From Sphingobium sp. Z007 (GTDB lineage: Bacteria; Pseudomonadota; Alphaproteobacteria; Sphingomonadales; Sphingomonadaceae), in assembly GCF_900013425.1 (NCBI RefSeq), contig NZ_FBXK01000005.1:868001-932000 (forward strand): DNA of 64,000 bases, given 5' to 3'. Below the pieces are notes generated by a model that made no database searches, was not told where the DNA came from, and saw only the letters and a program-made list of their open reading frames with translations. Of this stretch, positions 8,938 to 16,892 are shown piece by piece; within the stretch, counting starts at the first letter, position 1, and each line of letters opens with the position of its first letter. The position numbers and the translations under genes are program-made.

Positions 8938-9777
8938 ATGAAGCTAACCTTTATCGCGCCGCTCGGTGCAACCTTGGCCATGGCTTTCTCAATGCCGGCG
9001 GTCGCCCAAGACAGCGCGGGCGTCGATTGGACCGGCCCTTATATCGGCGGTTCTTTCGGCTATAATTGGCAGAAGAAGGACGGTAACGAACATCTACGGT
9101 TCGATACCGATGCGGATGGCGATTATAATGACGTCATTCGTACGACCACGGGCGCGAACGCCTTTTCCCCCGGCACATGCGGCGGCGCGGCACGGGGATC
9201 GACCCCAGCCAGCGGTTGCGATGGCGACAAGGATGCGATCGCTTGGATGGGCCATGTCGGCTATGATCGCCAGTTCGGCAGCATCGTCGCAGGCGTGGTT
9301 GCCGAAGGCGGCAAGTCCTACATCGATGACAAGGTCAGTGAATATTCGACCACCCCAGCTTTCTACACCATGCGCCGCAAAATCGACTGGAACGCAAATC
9401 TGCGTGCGCGCTTGGGTTACACCACCCCCGGCGGCATCATGCCCTATATCACCGGCGGCCTGTCCTACGCGAAGGTGAAGAACAATTTCACCACCAGCAA
9501 CGCGGCCAACAGCTTCACGTCCGTTGACAGCAAGGAAGACGCTTGGGGCTGGAATATGGGCGGCGGTATCGAGGCGAAGGTGTCGAGCAATTTCTCGATC
9601 GGCGCTCGCTATCTTTGGACTCGCTATAATGCCGACGACTATCGCGTCGATGTCGGCGCAGGTACGGCGCCCGCGACCAACCCCTTTCGCATCACCCCGT
9701 CAGGCGGCGCCAGCATCAACCGTGGCGACAAGTTTGATACACAAAGCGTCATGATCACGACCAGCTATCGCTTCTGA
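8938..9777 (+). CDS. outer-membrane beta-barrel protein
   Basis: A 279-aa protein with a signal peptide ending in MPAVAQ (about residue 24), then WTGPYIGGSFGYNW, alternating amphipathic strands, and a C-terminal aromatic residue (SVMITTSYRF) typical of BAM-inserted barrels. It matches the small OmpA-type/OMP_b-brl barrels of alphaproteobacteria, not a TonB receptor. A strong GAGGAG ribosome site ends 8 bases before the ATG. It is monocistronic, closed by the terminator at 9793-9830. Ligand unknown. Confidence 0.85.
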   Translation: MKLTFIAPLGATLAMAFSMPAVAQDSAGVDWTGPYIGGSFGYNWQKKDGNEHLRFDTDADGDYNDVIRTTTGANAFSPGTCGGAARGSTPASGCDGDKDAIAWMGHVGYDRQFGSIVAGVVAEGGKSYIDDKVSEYSTTPAFYTMRRKIDWNANLRARLGYTTPGGIMPYITGGLSYAKVKNNFTTSNAANSFTSVDSKEDAWGWNMGGGIEAKVSSNFSIGARYLWTRYNADDYRVDVGAGTAPATNPFRITPSGGASINRGDKFDTQSVMITTSYRF

Positions 9778-9792
9778 TGATAGCCAACAGCT

Positions 9793-9830
9793 AAAAAAGC
9801 CCGGCTTCCACCAGGAAGCCGGGCTTTTTT
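9793..9830. terminator. strong bidirectional rho-independent terminator
   Basis: AAAAAAGCCCGGCTTCC, loop ACCA, then the exact complement ending in TTTTTT. A-tract and T-tract on both sides let it serve the outer-membrane gene (+) and gcrA (-), whose 3' ends converge here. Confidence 0.93.
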
Positions 9831-9848
9831 AACATCTGGCGTAAGCGT

Positions 9849-10544
9849 TTAGCGGACCCGCGGACCGCCAAAGGGCAGGGGCGGAGGCGGGCGGCGCGTG
9901 CCGCGCGGCAGTTGCGCCTGATAGGCGCGGCCGCAATGTTCGACACAATAAGGGAAGCCGGGGTTCACCTGCTCGCCGCAGAAATGAAAGTCCGGTTCGC
10001 CCGGATGACCCATCGGCCATTTGCAGATCCGTTCGGTCAGGTCGAGCAGCGTCGTCTTGTCCGCAATCTCCGCGCTCGGCTTGGCCGGCACCAGGCGGCG
10101 GGGCGGGGCGGGCGGGATGGGCGCCTGCTGGTCGCCCGGACCCTGGCGCAGGAAGCCGCCAGGGCCGACCGAAATGATGCGCGGCTGCGGCGGCGGGGGC
10201 GGTGCGTCGGTAGCGACTGGCGCGGCCGGCACCGGTGTCGCAGGCGCTGCCGGCGGGGCAACGGGGGCGCGGGCAGGCGCAGGAGCCGACGCGACAGGCG
10301 CAGCGGCGCGGGGCGCTTCCACGTCCGGGGCGAGCGCGGCCTTGCGGGGCGCGGGGGCGGCGGCCTTCTTGGGCGCTTCGTTCGCCTTGACCGGCGAAGG
10401 GCGGGATTGCAGGCCCAGGCGATGCGCCTTGCCGATCACCGCATTGCGGCTGACGCCGCCAAGCTCATCGGCGATCTGGCTGGCGGTCAGGCCGCGCTCC
10501 CACATCCCCTTGAGCTGGTCGATACGCTCGTCGGTCCAGGACAA
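9849..10544 (-). CDS. gcrA: cell-cycle regulator GcrA
   Basis: GcrA is a sigma70 co-activator in alphaproteobacteria that works at promoters with CcrM-methylated GANTC sites. The 231-aa product starts SWTDERIDQLKGMWERGL, with the helical SQIADELGGVSRNAVIGKAH (about 20-40). A Pro/Ala-rich linker of about 120 residues follows, then the cysteine-rich end with CKWPMGHPG, FHFCGEQ and PYCVEHCGRAY. I place the start at a TTG (10544) because GcrA proteins begin at this SWTDER and GAGGAG sits 8 bases upstream; a GTG at 10559 would be on top of that site. Confidence 0.93.
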   Translation of the reverse strand: MSWTDERIDQLKGMWERGLTASQIADELGGVSRNAVIGKAHRLGLQSRPSPVKANEAPKKAAAPAPRKAALAPDVEAPRAAAPVASAPAPARAPVAPPAAPATPVPAAPVATDAPPPPPQPRIISVGPGGFLRQGPGDQQAPIPPAPPRRLVPAKPSAEIADKTTLLDLTERICKWPMGHPGEPDFHFCGEQVNPGFPYCVEHCGRAYQAQLPRGTRRPPPPLPFGGPRVR

Positions 10545-10660
10545 TGAAAAACTCCTCACAAATCGTCTATGACTTCCTATATGGGAAGCCGCGCCGCTGG
10601 TTCAAATCCTTGGACCTTACCCCTTGCGGCATAACGCACCAGCCGATAGTCGATCCCATC

Positions 10661-11521
10661 ATGAACGACCAGCCCAAAATTCACGCCATGCCTGCGGTCC
10701 AGCCGCCTTTCCCCGAACCGGGGGTACCGCAGATTCGCAACATCAACTGGGCGGGCACCTGGGCACTCTACGCCAAGGAAGTGCGACGCTTTTTGAAGGT
10801 GCAGCTCCAGACCGTCTGGGCGCCGGCGATCACGACGCTGATGTTCCTGGTGATCTTCATCGTCGCGTTGGGCGGCAGTGGACGGACGGTGATGCTGCGT
10901 GGCGAAGCAGTGCCTTTCGCCGACTTCATCGCGCCGGGCCTGATCATCATGGGCATGATCAACGCCTGTTTCGCCAATGCCAGCTTCGCTTTGATGGTGG
11001 GCAAGGTGCAGGGCACGCTGGTCGATTATCTGATGCCGCCGATAGCCGTGGGTGAATTGCTGTTCGCACTGGTCGCGTCCTCCGTCACGCGCGCGATGTT
11101 CGTCGGCTTCGCTTTGTGGCTGGCCATGGCCTTGTGGCCCGGCGTCCATGTCACGCCCGCGCATCTATGGGCCGTCGCCTGGTTCGGCCTGCTTGGCACC
11201 AGCTTCATTGCGTTCTTCGGTGTGCTGACATCAATCTGGGCCGAAAAATTCGATCATGGCGCCGCGATCACCAATTTCGTGATCGGACCGCTCGCGCTGC
11301 TGTCGGGCACCTTTTATTCGATCGACCGGCTGCCCCCCGCATTTCAGGCGATCAGCCACGCCAATCCCTTCTTCTACATCATCTCCGGCTTCCGCTACGG
11401 CTTCGTCGCGGCGGCGGACATCAATGTCGTGGTGGGCAGCAGCGTGCTGCTGGGGCTGAACCTAATATTCGGCGGGCTATGCTATATGCTGCTCAAACGC
11501 GGTTGGAAGATCAAGGCCTGA
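10661..11521 (+). CDS. ABC-2 type transporter permease
   Basis: A 286-aa membrane protein with about six hydrophobic segments, including APAITTLMFLVIFIVALGG, DFIAPGLIIMGMINACFANA, LLFALVASSVTRAMFVGFAL and a C-terminal VLLGLNLIFGGLCYMLLKRG. The LSGTFYSIDRLPPAFQAI stretch is the ABC-2 family signature seen in YadH/NodJ-type exporters. No ATPase gene is adjacent, so the partner must be encoded elsewhere. The ATG at 10661 starts MNDQPKI; an extension to 10544 overlaps the gcrA start and looks spurious. Confidence 0.88.
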   Translation: MNDQPKIHAMPAVQPPFPEPGVPQIRNINWAGTWALYAKEVRRFLKVQLQTVWAPAITTLMFLVIFIVALGGSGRTVMLRGEAVPFADFIAPGLIIMGMINACFANASFALMVGKVQGTLVDYLMPPIAVGELLFALVASSVTRAMFVGFALWLAMALWPGVHVTPAHLWAVAWFGLLGTSFIAFFGVLTSIWAEKFDHGAAITNFVIGPLALLSGTFYSIDRLPPAFQAISHANPFFYIISGFRYGFVAAADINVVVGSSVLLGLNLIFGGLCYMLLKRGWKIKA

Positions 11522-11536
11522 TCCGTTGCCGCCACC

Positions 11537-11677
11537 TCAGATGAAGGCGGCAAAGAGCGGGACGGCGATCCCCATCGCGAACAGCATAGCCGCTGCGATC
11601 AGCCAGTGATGCAGGCGGGGCCAGTGATGGCGAATAAGCGGGGCGTCGTCAGGACGCCCCGCCTTCTGCTCATCCAC
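11537..11677 (-). CDS. small single-pass membrane protein (46 aa)
   Basis: The frame starts at a GTG that overlaps the last codons of ugd (GTGGATGA, 11670-11677) and encodes a polar head (DEQKAGRPDDAPLIRHHW) and one membrane segment (WLIAAAMLFAMGIAVPLFAA). The overlap suggests translational coupling with ugd. There is no separate Shine-Dalgarno sequence. Not recognised as a named family; it may be real because the composition is clearly that of a membrane anchor, but size limits certainty. Confidence 0.42.
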   Translation of the reverse strand: MDEQKAGRPDDAPLIRHHWPRLHHWLIAAAMLFAMGIAVPLFAAFI

Positions 11678-12974
11678 CGACGCGGGACAGCGCAAGGCCG
11701 GCGGTTGCGATCTCTTCGGCGGGATAGATGTTGCGCAGGTCAATCAGCGCCGTGCCGTTCATGGTCGCAGCGAGGCGCTTAAGGTCGAGCGCGCGGAAGA
11801 TGTCCCATTCGGTGACCAGCACAACCGCATCGGCGCCTCGGGCGGCTTCATAGGCGTCCTTGGCCATGGTGACGTTCGGCATCATCGGCGCGGCGATGTC
11901 CATGCCTTCGGGATCATAGGCGACGATCTCCGCGCCGGCGTCTTCCAATGCCTGGACGATGGCGAGGCTGGGGGCGTCGCGCATGTCGTCGGTATTGGGC
12001 TTGAAGGTCAGGCCCAGCAACGCGACCGTCTTGCCACGGGCGTCGCCGCCCATCGCCTTGACGATCTTGCGGCCCATCGCCCGCTTGCGCAGGTCGTTGA
12101 CCTGCACCACCGTCTCGACGATGCGGATCGGGGTGTCATAATCCTGGCCGGTCTTGACTAGCGCCAGCGTATCTTTGGGAAAGCAGGAACCGCCATAGCC
12201 TGGCCCTGCGTGCAGGAACTTGCTGCCGATGCGGTTGTCCAGGCCAATGCCGCGTGACACGTCCTGCACTTCTGCGCCGACCGCCTCGCACAGGTCGGCC
12301 ATCTCGTTGATGAAGGTGATCTTGGTCGCCAGGAAGGCGTTGGCGGCATATTTGATGAGCTCGGCAGTGCGGCGGCCGGTGAACATCAATGGCGCCTGGT
12401 TCAGGTTGAGCGGGCGATAGACCTGGCTCATCACCGCGATCGCGCGCTCGCTGCCCGTGGTGCCCACCACGACGCGGTCGGGCCGCTTGAAGTCGCCGAT
12501 GGCCGCGCCTTCGCGCAGGAATTCGGGGTTGGACACGACCTGTATATCAAGGTCGGGCTTCAATTCACGCGCGATCCGCTCGACTTCGTCGCCGGTGCCC
12601 ACCGGCACCGTCGATTTGGTCACGATCACCGCGGGCGCGTCCAGTGCCTCTACGATTTCCCGCGCCGCCGCATAGACATAGGACAGATCGGCATGGCCAT
12701 CGCCCCGGCGCGAGGGCGTACCCACCGCAATGAAGATCGCGTCCGCGCCCTTCACCCCGGCGGCCAGATCGGTGGTGAAGGTCAGCCGACCCGATGCGGC
12801 ATTATCGCCTACCAGCTTGTCCAGCCCCGGCTCGAAAATCGGCATCCGCCCGGCCTCGATCGCCGCGATCTTGCCGGCATCCTTGTCCACGCACACCACG
12901 TCATGACCGAAATCCGCAAAACAGGCTCCTGATACAAGCCCAACATAACCCGTGCCGATCATCGTGATTTTCAT
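11670..12974 (-). CDS. ugd: UDP-glucose 6-dehydrogenase
   Basis: Converts UDP-glucose to UDP-glucuronate using two NAD+. The 434-aa protein has the N-terminal Rossmann motif GTGYVGLVSGACFA, the SKSTVPVGTGDEV-type loop (TKSTVPVGTG), the catalytic cysteine in YGGSCFPKD and the C-terminal LLGLTFKPNTDDMRD nucleotide-sugar domain. It is divergent from wecB and close to wecC, so it probably supplies UDP-GlcA to the same exopolysaccharide. Confidence 0.95.
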   Translation of the reverse strand: MKITMIGTGYVGLVSGACFADFGHDVVCVDKDAGKIAAIEAGRMPIFEPGLDKLVGDNAASGRLTFTTDLAAGVKGADAIFIAVGTPSRRGDGHADLSYVYAAAREIVEALDAPAVIVTKSTVPVGTGDEVERIARELKPDLDIQVVSNPEFLREGAAIGDFKRPDRVVVGTTGSERAIAVMSQVYRPLNLNQAPLMFTGRRTAELIKYAANAFLATKITFINEMADLCEAVGAEVQDVSRGIGLDNRIGSKFLHAGPGYGGSCFPKDTLALVKTGQDYDTPIRIVETVVQVNDLRKRAMGRKIVKAMGGDARGKTVALLGLTFKPNTDDMRDAPSLAIVQALEDAGAEIVAYDPEGMDIAAPMMPNVTMAKDAYEAARGADAVVLVTEWDIFRALDLKRLAATMNGTALIDLRNIYPAEEIATAGLALSRVGG

Positions 12975-13152
12975 GGATTTGTTGAGCTCCGTAAGGCGTG
13001 GTGATTAAGCGGACCTCTATCATAGGCCGCATATATTTCAATTCGCTGCATTGCAGCGGCCGTTGTGACCATGGCGTTCAGCCGCTGGTTACCAATTTCT
13101 GCCACACGATGATACCGCCGCACGGCAGGTAACGGCACGCGAAGGAGCAAAT

Positions 13153-14280
13153 GTGAAAGTAGCGCTGGTGTTCGGGACGCGGCCCGAAGCGATCAAAATG
13201 TTCCCGGTTATCCATGCGCTGCGCGCGCAGCCAGGCGTGGACACGCGCGTCATCGTGACGGCGCAGCATCGCGGCTTGCTGGACCAAGTGCTGGCGATTG
13301 CCGGGATCGTGCCGGACATCGATCTGGACGTTATGGTCCCCAACCAGACGCTGGACGGGCTGACCGCCAAACTGATCGTGGAACTGGGCAAGGCATTCGA
13401 CGCGGAAAAGCCGGACCGCATCGTCGTCCATGGCGATACGCTGACGACCATGGTCGCCAGCCTGGCCGCCTATTACCGCAAGATTCCGGTCGCCCATGTC
13501 GAGGCCGGCCTGCGTAGCGGCGACATCCATCATCCGTGGCCGGAGGAAGTGAACCGCCGCGTCGTCGCCTGTATCGCCGACATGAATTTTGCGCCGACCC
13601 AGGCCGCGGCAGACGCACTGCTCCGTGAAAGCCGTGACGCCGCCAGCATCCACGTCACCGGCAACACCGTGATCGACGCGCTGCTGGCCACGCGCGATCG
13701 GCTGTTGGCGGAACCGGCGCTGGCCAGCGGGCTGGATGGTCTGGCCGCGCGCTTCGCCGACAAGCGAATCGTGGCCGTCACCAGCCATAGGCGCGAAAAT
13801 TTCGGCGGCGGGATGGAGGCGATCGCGCAGTCGATCGCCGATATCGCCACGCGCCCCGACGTGGCGGTGATCTTCCCCGTTCACCCCAATCCCAATGTCC
13901 GTCCGGTAATGGACGCCGTGCTCGGCGACCTGCCCAATGTCGCGATGATCGAGCCGCTCGACTATCCGCATTTCGTTCGCTTGCTCGACATGTGCTACCT
14001 CGTGCTGACCGACAGCGGCGGCGTGCAAGAGGAAGCGCCCTCGCTGGGCAAGCCGGTGCTGGTGATGCGCGAGACGACCGAGCGGCCCGAAGGCGTGGAG
14101 GCGGGTACGGCCCGGCTGGTCGGCGCGGACCGCGACCGTATCGTGCGAGAGGTGCTGGCGTTGCTGGACGATGAAGATGCCTATCAGGCGATGGCGCGGG
14201 CCCATAATCCCTTCGGCGATGGCCAGGCGGCGGCGCGAATCGCCGCGGTGATTGGTGCTGGGGCCACGTTGACGGAATAA
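13153..14280 (+). CDS. wecB: UDP-N-acetylglucosamine 2-epimerase (non-hydrolysing)
   Basis: Makes UDP-ManNAc from UDP-GlcNAc. The 375-aa protein shows FGTRPEAIKMFPV, VVHGDTLTTM, HVEAGLRSGD, PEEVNRR, TSHRREN and LTDSGGVQEEAP, covering the known catalytic and nucleotide residues. The start is GTG at 13153 with AAGGAG five bases upstream; the ATG at 13151 overlaps it but is followed at once by TGA in its own frame. Together with wecC downstream it makes UDP-ManNAcA. Confidence 0.95.
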   Translation: MKVALVFGTRPEAIKMFPVIHALRAQPGVDTRVIVTAQHRGLLDQVLAIAGIVPDIDLDVMVPNQTLDGLTAKLIVELGKAFDAEKPDRIVVHGDTLTTMVASLAAYYRKIPVAHVEAGLRSGDIHHPWPEEVNRRVVACIADMNFAPTQAAADALLRESRDAASIHVTGNTVIDALLATRDRLLAEPALASGLDGLAARFADKRIVAVTSHRRENFGGGMEAIAQSIADIATRPDVAVIFPVHPNPNVRPVMDAVLGDLPNVAMIEPLDYPHFVRLLDMCYLVLTDSGGVQEEAPSLGKPVLVMRETTERPEGVEAGTARLVGADRDRIVREVLALLDDEDAYQAMARAHNPFGDGQAAARIAAVIGAGATLTE

Positions 14281-14402
14281 AAGCAGCGACGTTGCGGGCG
14301 GCATCTGCTAGGCGACGGCATCGCCGCGAAATCTGCCTGCAAGCATTCGCTACGACCGAGAGACAGATCGCGCTCCCGCTTGCCACGCAAGGAGCCTGTC
14401 TC

Positions 14403-14459
14403 ATGACCTTCTCGATTCGCGCCAACGTCACCCTGTGCCTGACGGGGCCGTCCGCATGA
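14403..14459 (+). CDS. 18-aa leader ORF coupled to the next gene
   Basis: ATG at 14403 has an ideal AAGGAG eight bases upstream (14389-14394) and encodes the short peptide MTFSIRANVTLCLTGPSA. Its TGA overlaps the next ATG (ATGA, 14456-14459), while that next gene has only a weak ribosome site. This looks like a translational-coupling leader. A frameshifted former N-terminus of the downstream gene is the alternative. Confidence 0.45.
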   Translation: MTFSIRANVTLCLTGPSA

Positions 14460-14692
14460 GCCGCGCCATCAATCTGAACGCGCCCGTGGATGATGTCACA
14501 GCGCTCTGCACGCGTCACGCCATCGCCATTTCGACCATCGAACCCCTGTCATCGGGCGGCACCCGTGTCGTTCTGCTCAATCCCGATGGCGCCGATCGCA
14601 TCCGCACATTAATGAAGACCAAGATCATCACCACGCCGGTCGTGCGCTCACCCATGCACATGGCGCGCCAGCCTTTGCCTCGTTATCGCTAG
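14456..14692 (+). CDS. 78-aa protein of unknown function in the polysaccharide locus
   Basis: A small soluble basic protein: N-terminal INLNAPVDDVTALCTRHAIA, a beta-hairpin-like STIEPLSSGGTRVVLLNPDGA, then a basic C-terminus (RSPMHMARQPLPRYR). No motif is recognised. It lies between wecB and wecC on the same strand and is coupled to the 18-aa leader ORF. An upstream GTG at 14435 would add seven residues. Confidence 0.6.
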   Translation: MSRAINLNAPVDDVTALCTRHAIAISTIEPLSSGGTRVVLLNPDGADRIRTLMKTKIITTPVVRSPMHMARQPLPRYR

Positions 14693-14704
14693 GGGTTAGA
14701 GCAA

Positions 14705-14722
14705 GGTAACCGGAGCGTTACC
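14705..14722. promoter_or_regulatory. operator-like inverted repeat upstream of wecC
   Basis: GGTAAC and GTTACC flank six bases, 65 bp before the wecC ATG. This is a perfect but short palindrome in an intergenic stretch; it could be a regulator site or chance. No matching regulator can be named. Confidence 0.3.
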
Positions 14723-14786
14723 GAAATCTTCAGCATTTCCGGGCACAAAAGCGGGCGAATTCACCGTTTGAAGGATTGTCCGCCTC

Positions 14787-16082
14787 ATGCCCGTCGACGC
14801 CAAGCAAAAGGTTTCCGTCATTGGCCTTGGCTATATCGGCCTGCCGACCGCCGCGCTCATTGCGCGTGGCGGCGCGCAGGTGGTGGGCGTCGATGTTTCC
14901 GCCCATGTGGTCGAAACGGTCAATAGCGGCCGCGTCCATATCGAGGAAGTCGACCTGGACGGCCTGGTCCAGGGCGTGGTCGCACGCGGCAACCTGCGCG
15001 CCAGCCTGGAAGTCGAGGAAAGCGACGTCTTCATCATCGCCGTGCCGACCCCGGTATCGGAAGATCGCGCGCCAGACATTTCCTATGTCCTTAAAGCCGC
15101 GCGCACGATCGCCCCGGTGCTCAAGGCCGGCGATACGGTAATCCTTGAATCAACCTCGCCCGTCGGCACGACCGAAGCGATGCGCGACGTGATCGGCACC
15201 ATCCGTCCCGACCTCAAAATGCCAGGGCAGGGGACGCAGGGCGACATCGCCATCGCCTATTGCCCTGAGCGCGTGCTGCCGGGGCGCATCCTCGTTGAAC
15301 TGATCGACAATGATCGCTGCATCGGCGGCATCACGCCTCGTTGCGCGCGCAAGGCGCTGGGCTTTTATCGCCAGTTCGTGCGCGGCGCCTGCATCACCAC
15401 CACCGCCCGCGCGGCCGAAATGGTCAAGCTGGTCGAAAACAGCTTCCGCGACGTCAACATCGCCTTCGCCAATGAATTGTCGGTGATTGCGGAGAATATG
15501 GACATCGACGTGTGGGAGGTGATCCGCCTCGCCAACCGCCATCCGCGCGTCAATATCCTGTCGCCCGGTCCCGGTGTCGGTGGCCATTGCATCGCGGTCG
15601 ATCCCTGGTTCATCGTCCATGGCGACCCGGAAAATGCCCGCATCATCCGCACCGCGCGCGAAGTGAATGATGGCAAGACCGATTATGTCGTGGCCAAGGC
15701 ATCGGACATGATCGACAGCTTCGGCGGCGAAGACGTCGCCTGCCTCGGCCTGGCCTTCAAGGCCAATATCGACGACTTCCGCGAAAGTCCCGCGGTGAAG
15801 GTCGCCGCGCGACTGGCGCGTCGTTACGGCCGCCGTATCAAGCTGGTCGAACCCTATGCCCAGGCGCTACCCATGGAATTTGCCGGAACGGGGGCCGAAC
15901 TGATCGATCTCGATACGGCACTGGAACAATGCGGCGTTTTCGTCATTCTAGTCGATCATGACATGTTCAAATCCGTCCCCGTCGATGAACGCGCCGGCAA
16001 GGCTGTCTATGACACACGTGGAATCTGGCCCGATCAGCCGCGCCGCCTGGCGCAGCCGGCGCCCGACCGTCTCGCTGTCTGA
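14787..16082 (+). CDS. wecC: UDP-N-acetyl-D-mannosamine dehydrogenase
   Basis: Oxidises UDP-ManNAc to UDP-ManNAcA. The 431-aa protein begins with a Rossmann GLGYIGLPTAALIA, then ESTSPVGTTE, the CPERVLPGRIL signature that separates WecC/WbpA-like from Ugd-like enzymes, the catalytic cysteine in GGHCIAVDPWF, and GLAFKANIDDFRESPA. It is one of two UDP-sugar dehydrogenases in this locus. Confidence 0.94.
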   Translation: MPVDAKQKVSVIGLGYIGLPTAALIARGGAQVVGVDVSAHVVETVNSGRVHIEEVDLDGLVQGVVARGNLRASLEVEESDVFIIAVPTPVSEDRAPDISYVLKAARTIAPVLKAGDTVILESTSPVGTTEAMRDVIGTIRPDLKMPGQGTQGDIAIAYCPERVLPGRILVELIDNDRCIGGITPRCARKALGFYRQFVRGACITTTARAAEMVKLVENSFRDVNIAFANELSVIAENMDIDVWEVIRLANRHPRVNILSPGPGVGGHCIAVDPWFIVHGDPENARIIRTAREVNDGKTDYVVAKASDMIDSFGGEDVACLGLAFKANIDDFRESPAVKVAARLARRYGRRIKLVEPYAQALPMEFAGTGAELIDLDTALEQCGVFVILVDHDMFKSVPVDERAGKAVYDTRGIWPDQPRRLAQPAPDRLAV

Positions 16083-16184
16083 CGGCTGGCGGGTCCATTC
16101 GGCCTGTCCCGTCCGTGGTTGCCATCACCGTGCCGCGCCGTTAACCCCCGGCCTCATCTGGGGTAAGTCGGGGCGGGAGCGCGG

Positions 16185-16892
16185 ATGAAGCGCGGGGACA
16201 GCATCAAAGGATCGATTGCAGCGCTCGCCGCCTGCGCGCTGCTGGGCGCGTGCGCGACCGTGGAGGATGCGCCGCGGGGCGAGGCCGCCTATGCGGCGAT
16301 CCCGCCGCCACCTGCCATCGGGATGGATTATCGCATTGCGCCCGACGATGTGCTGCGTATTCAAGTCTATCATGAGCCCGGCCTGTCGCTGGAAGATGCG
16401 CAGGTCACAGCGGCTGGCATGATCCGCATGCCGCTGGTGGGCGACGTGTCGGTTGCGGGACTGACCGCCAGCGAAGCAGGCGACGTGATCGCGGGGCGGC
16501 TGGGCGAACGCTATCTGGTCTCGCCGCAGGTCACGCTGTTTGTGAAGAAGGCCGTGGGTCGCCGCGTCACGCTGGATGGCGAAGTGCGCGAACCCGGCCT
16601 CTATCCGGTCGAAGGGCGGCTGACCCTGTTGCAGGCGGTCGCCCTGGCGAAGGGGCCGACCCGGCTCGCCGGCCTCGATCAGGTCGTCGTCATACGTCAA
16701 CTGGATGGCCAGCGGCAGGCGGCGCTGTTCGACCTGTCCGCTATTCGCAAGGGGCGTGCGTCCGATCCAGAAATCCTGCCGGGCGACATGGTCATTGTCG
16801 GCCTGTCGCGCGCCAAGGCCATAGTGGGCGGCGCGCTGCTGGCCCTGCCTGCGCTCGCCACCGGATTCATCGCGCTGGATGGAAATCACTGA
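16185..16892 (+). CDS. polysaccharide export outer-membrane lipoprotein (Wza-like)
   Basis: A 235-aa lipoprotein with a lipobox LLGAC (cysteine near 23), a Poly_export domain (MDYRIAPDDVLRIQVYHEPG, about 47-66; MIRMPLVGDVSVAGLT) and a SLBB segment (VTLDGEVREPGLYPVEG). A hydrophobic stretch (IVGGALLALPALATGF) near the end could be the membrane-spanning helix. Family members form the outer-membrane channel that exports capsule or exopolysaccharide. Its stop overlaps the next start (TGATG). Confidence 0.92.
   Translation: MKRGDSIKGSIAALAACALLGACATVEDAPRGEAAYAAIPPPPAIGMDYRIAPDDVLRIQVYHEPGLSLEDAQVTAAGMIRMPLVGDVSVAGLTASEAGDVIAGRLGERYLVSPQVTLFVKKAVGRRVTLDGEVREPGLYPVEGRLTLLQAVALAKGPTRLAGLDQVVVIRQLDGQRQAALFDLSAIRKGRASDPEILPGDMVIVGLSRAKAIVGGALLALPALATGFIALDGNH

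Noticed and set aside
13078..14304. 408-codon minus-strand frame opposite wecB
   Set aside because: wecB has diagnostic motifs across this span; the minus frame has none.
14152..14390. Any gene in the wecB-to-leader gap
   Set aside because: Only short shadow frames occur between 14281 and 14402; no ribosome site before 14389.
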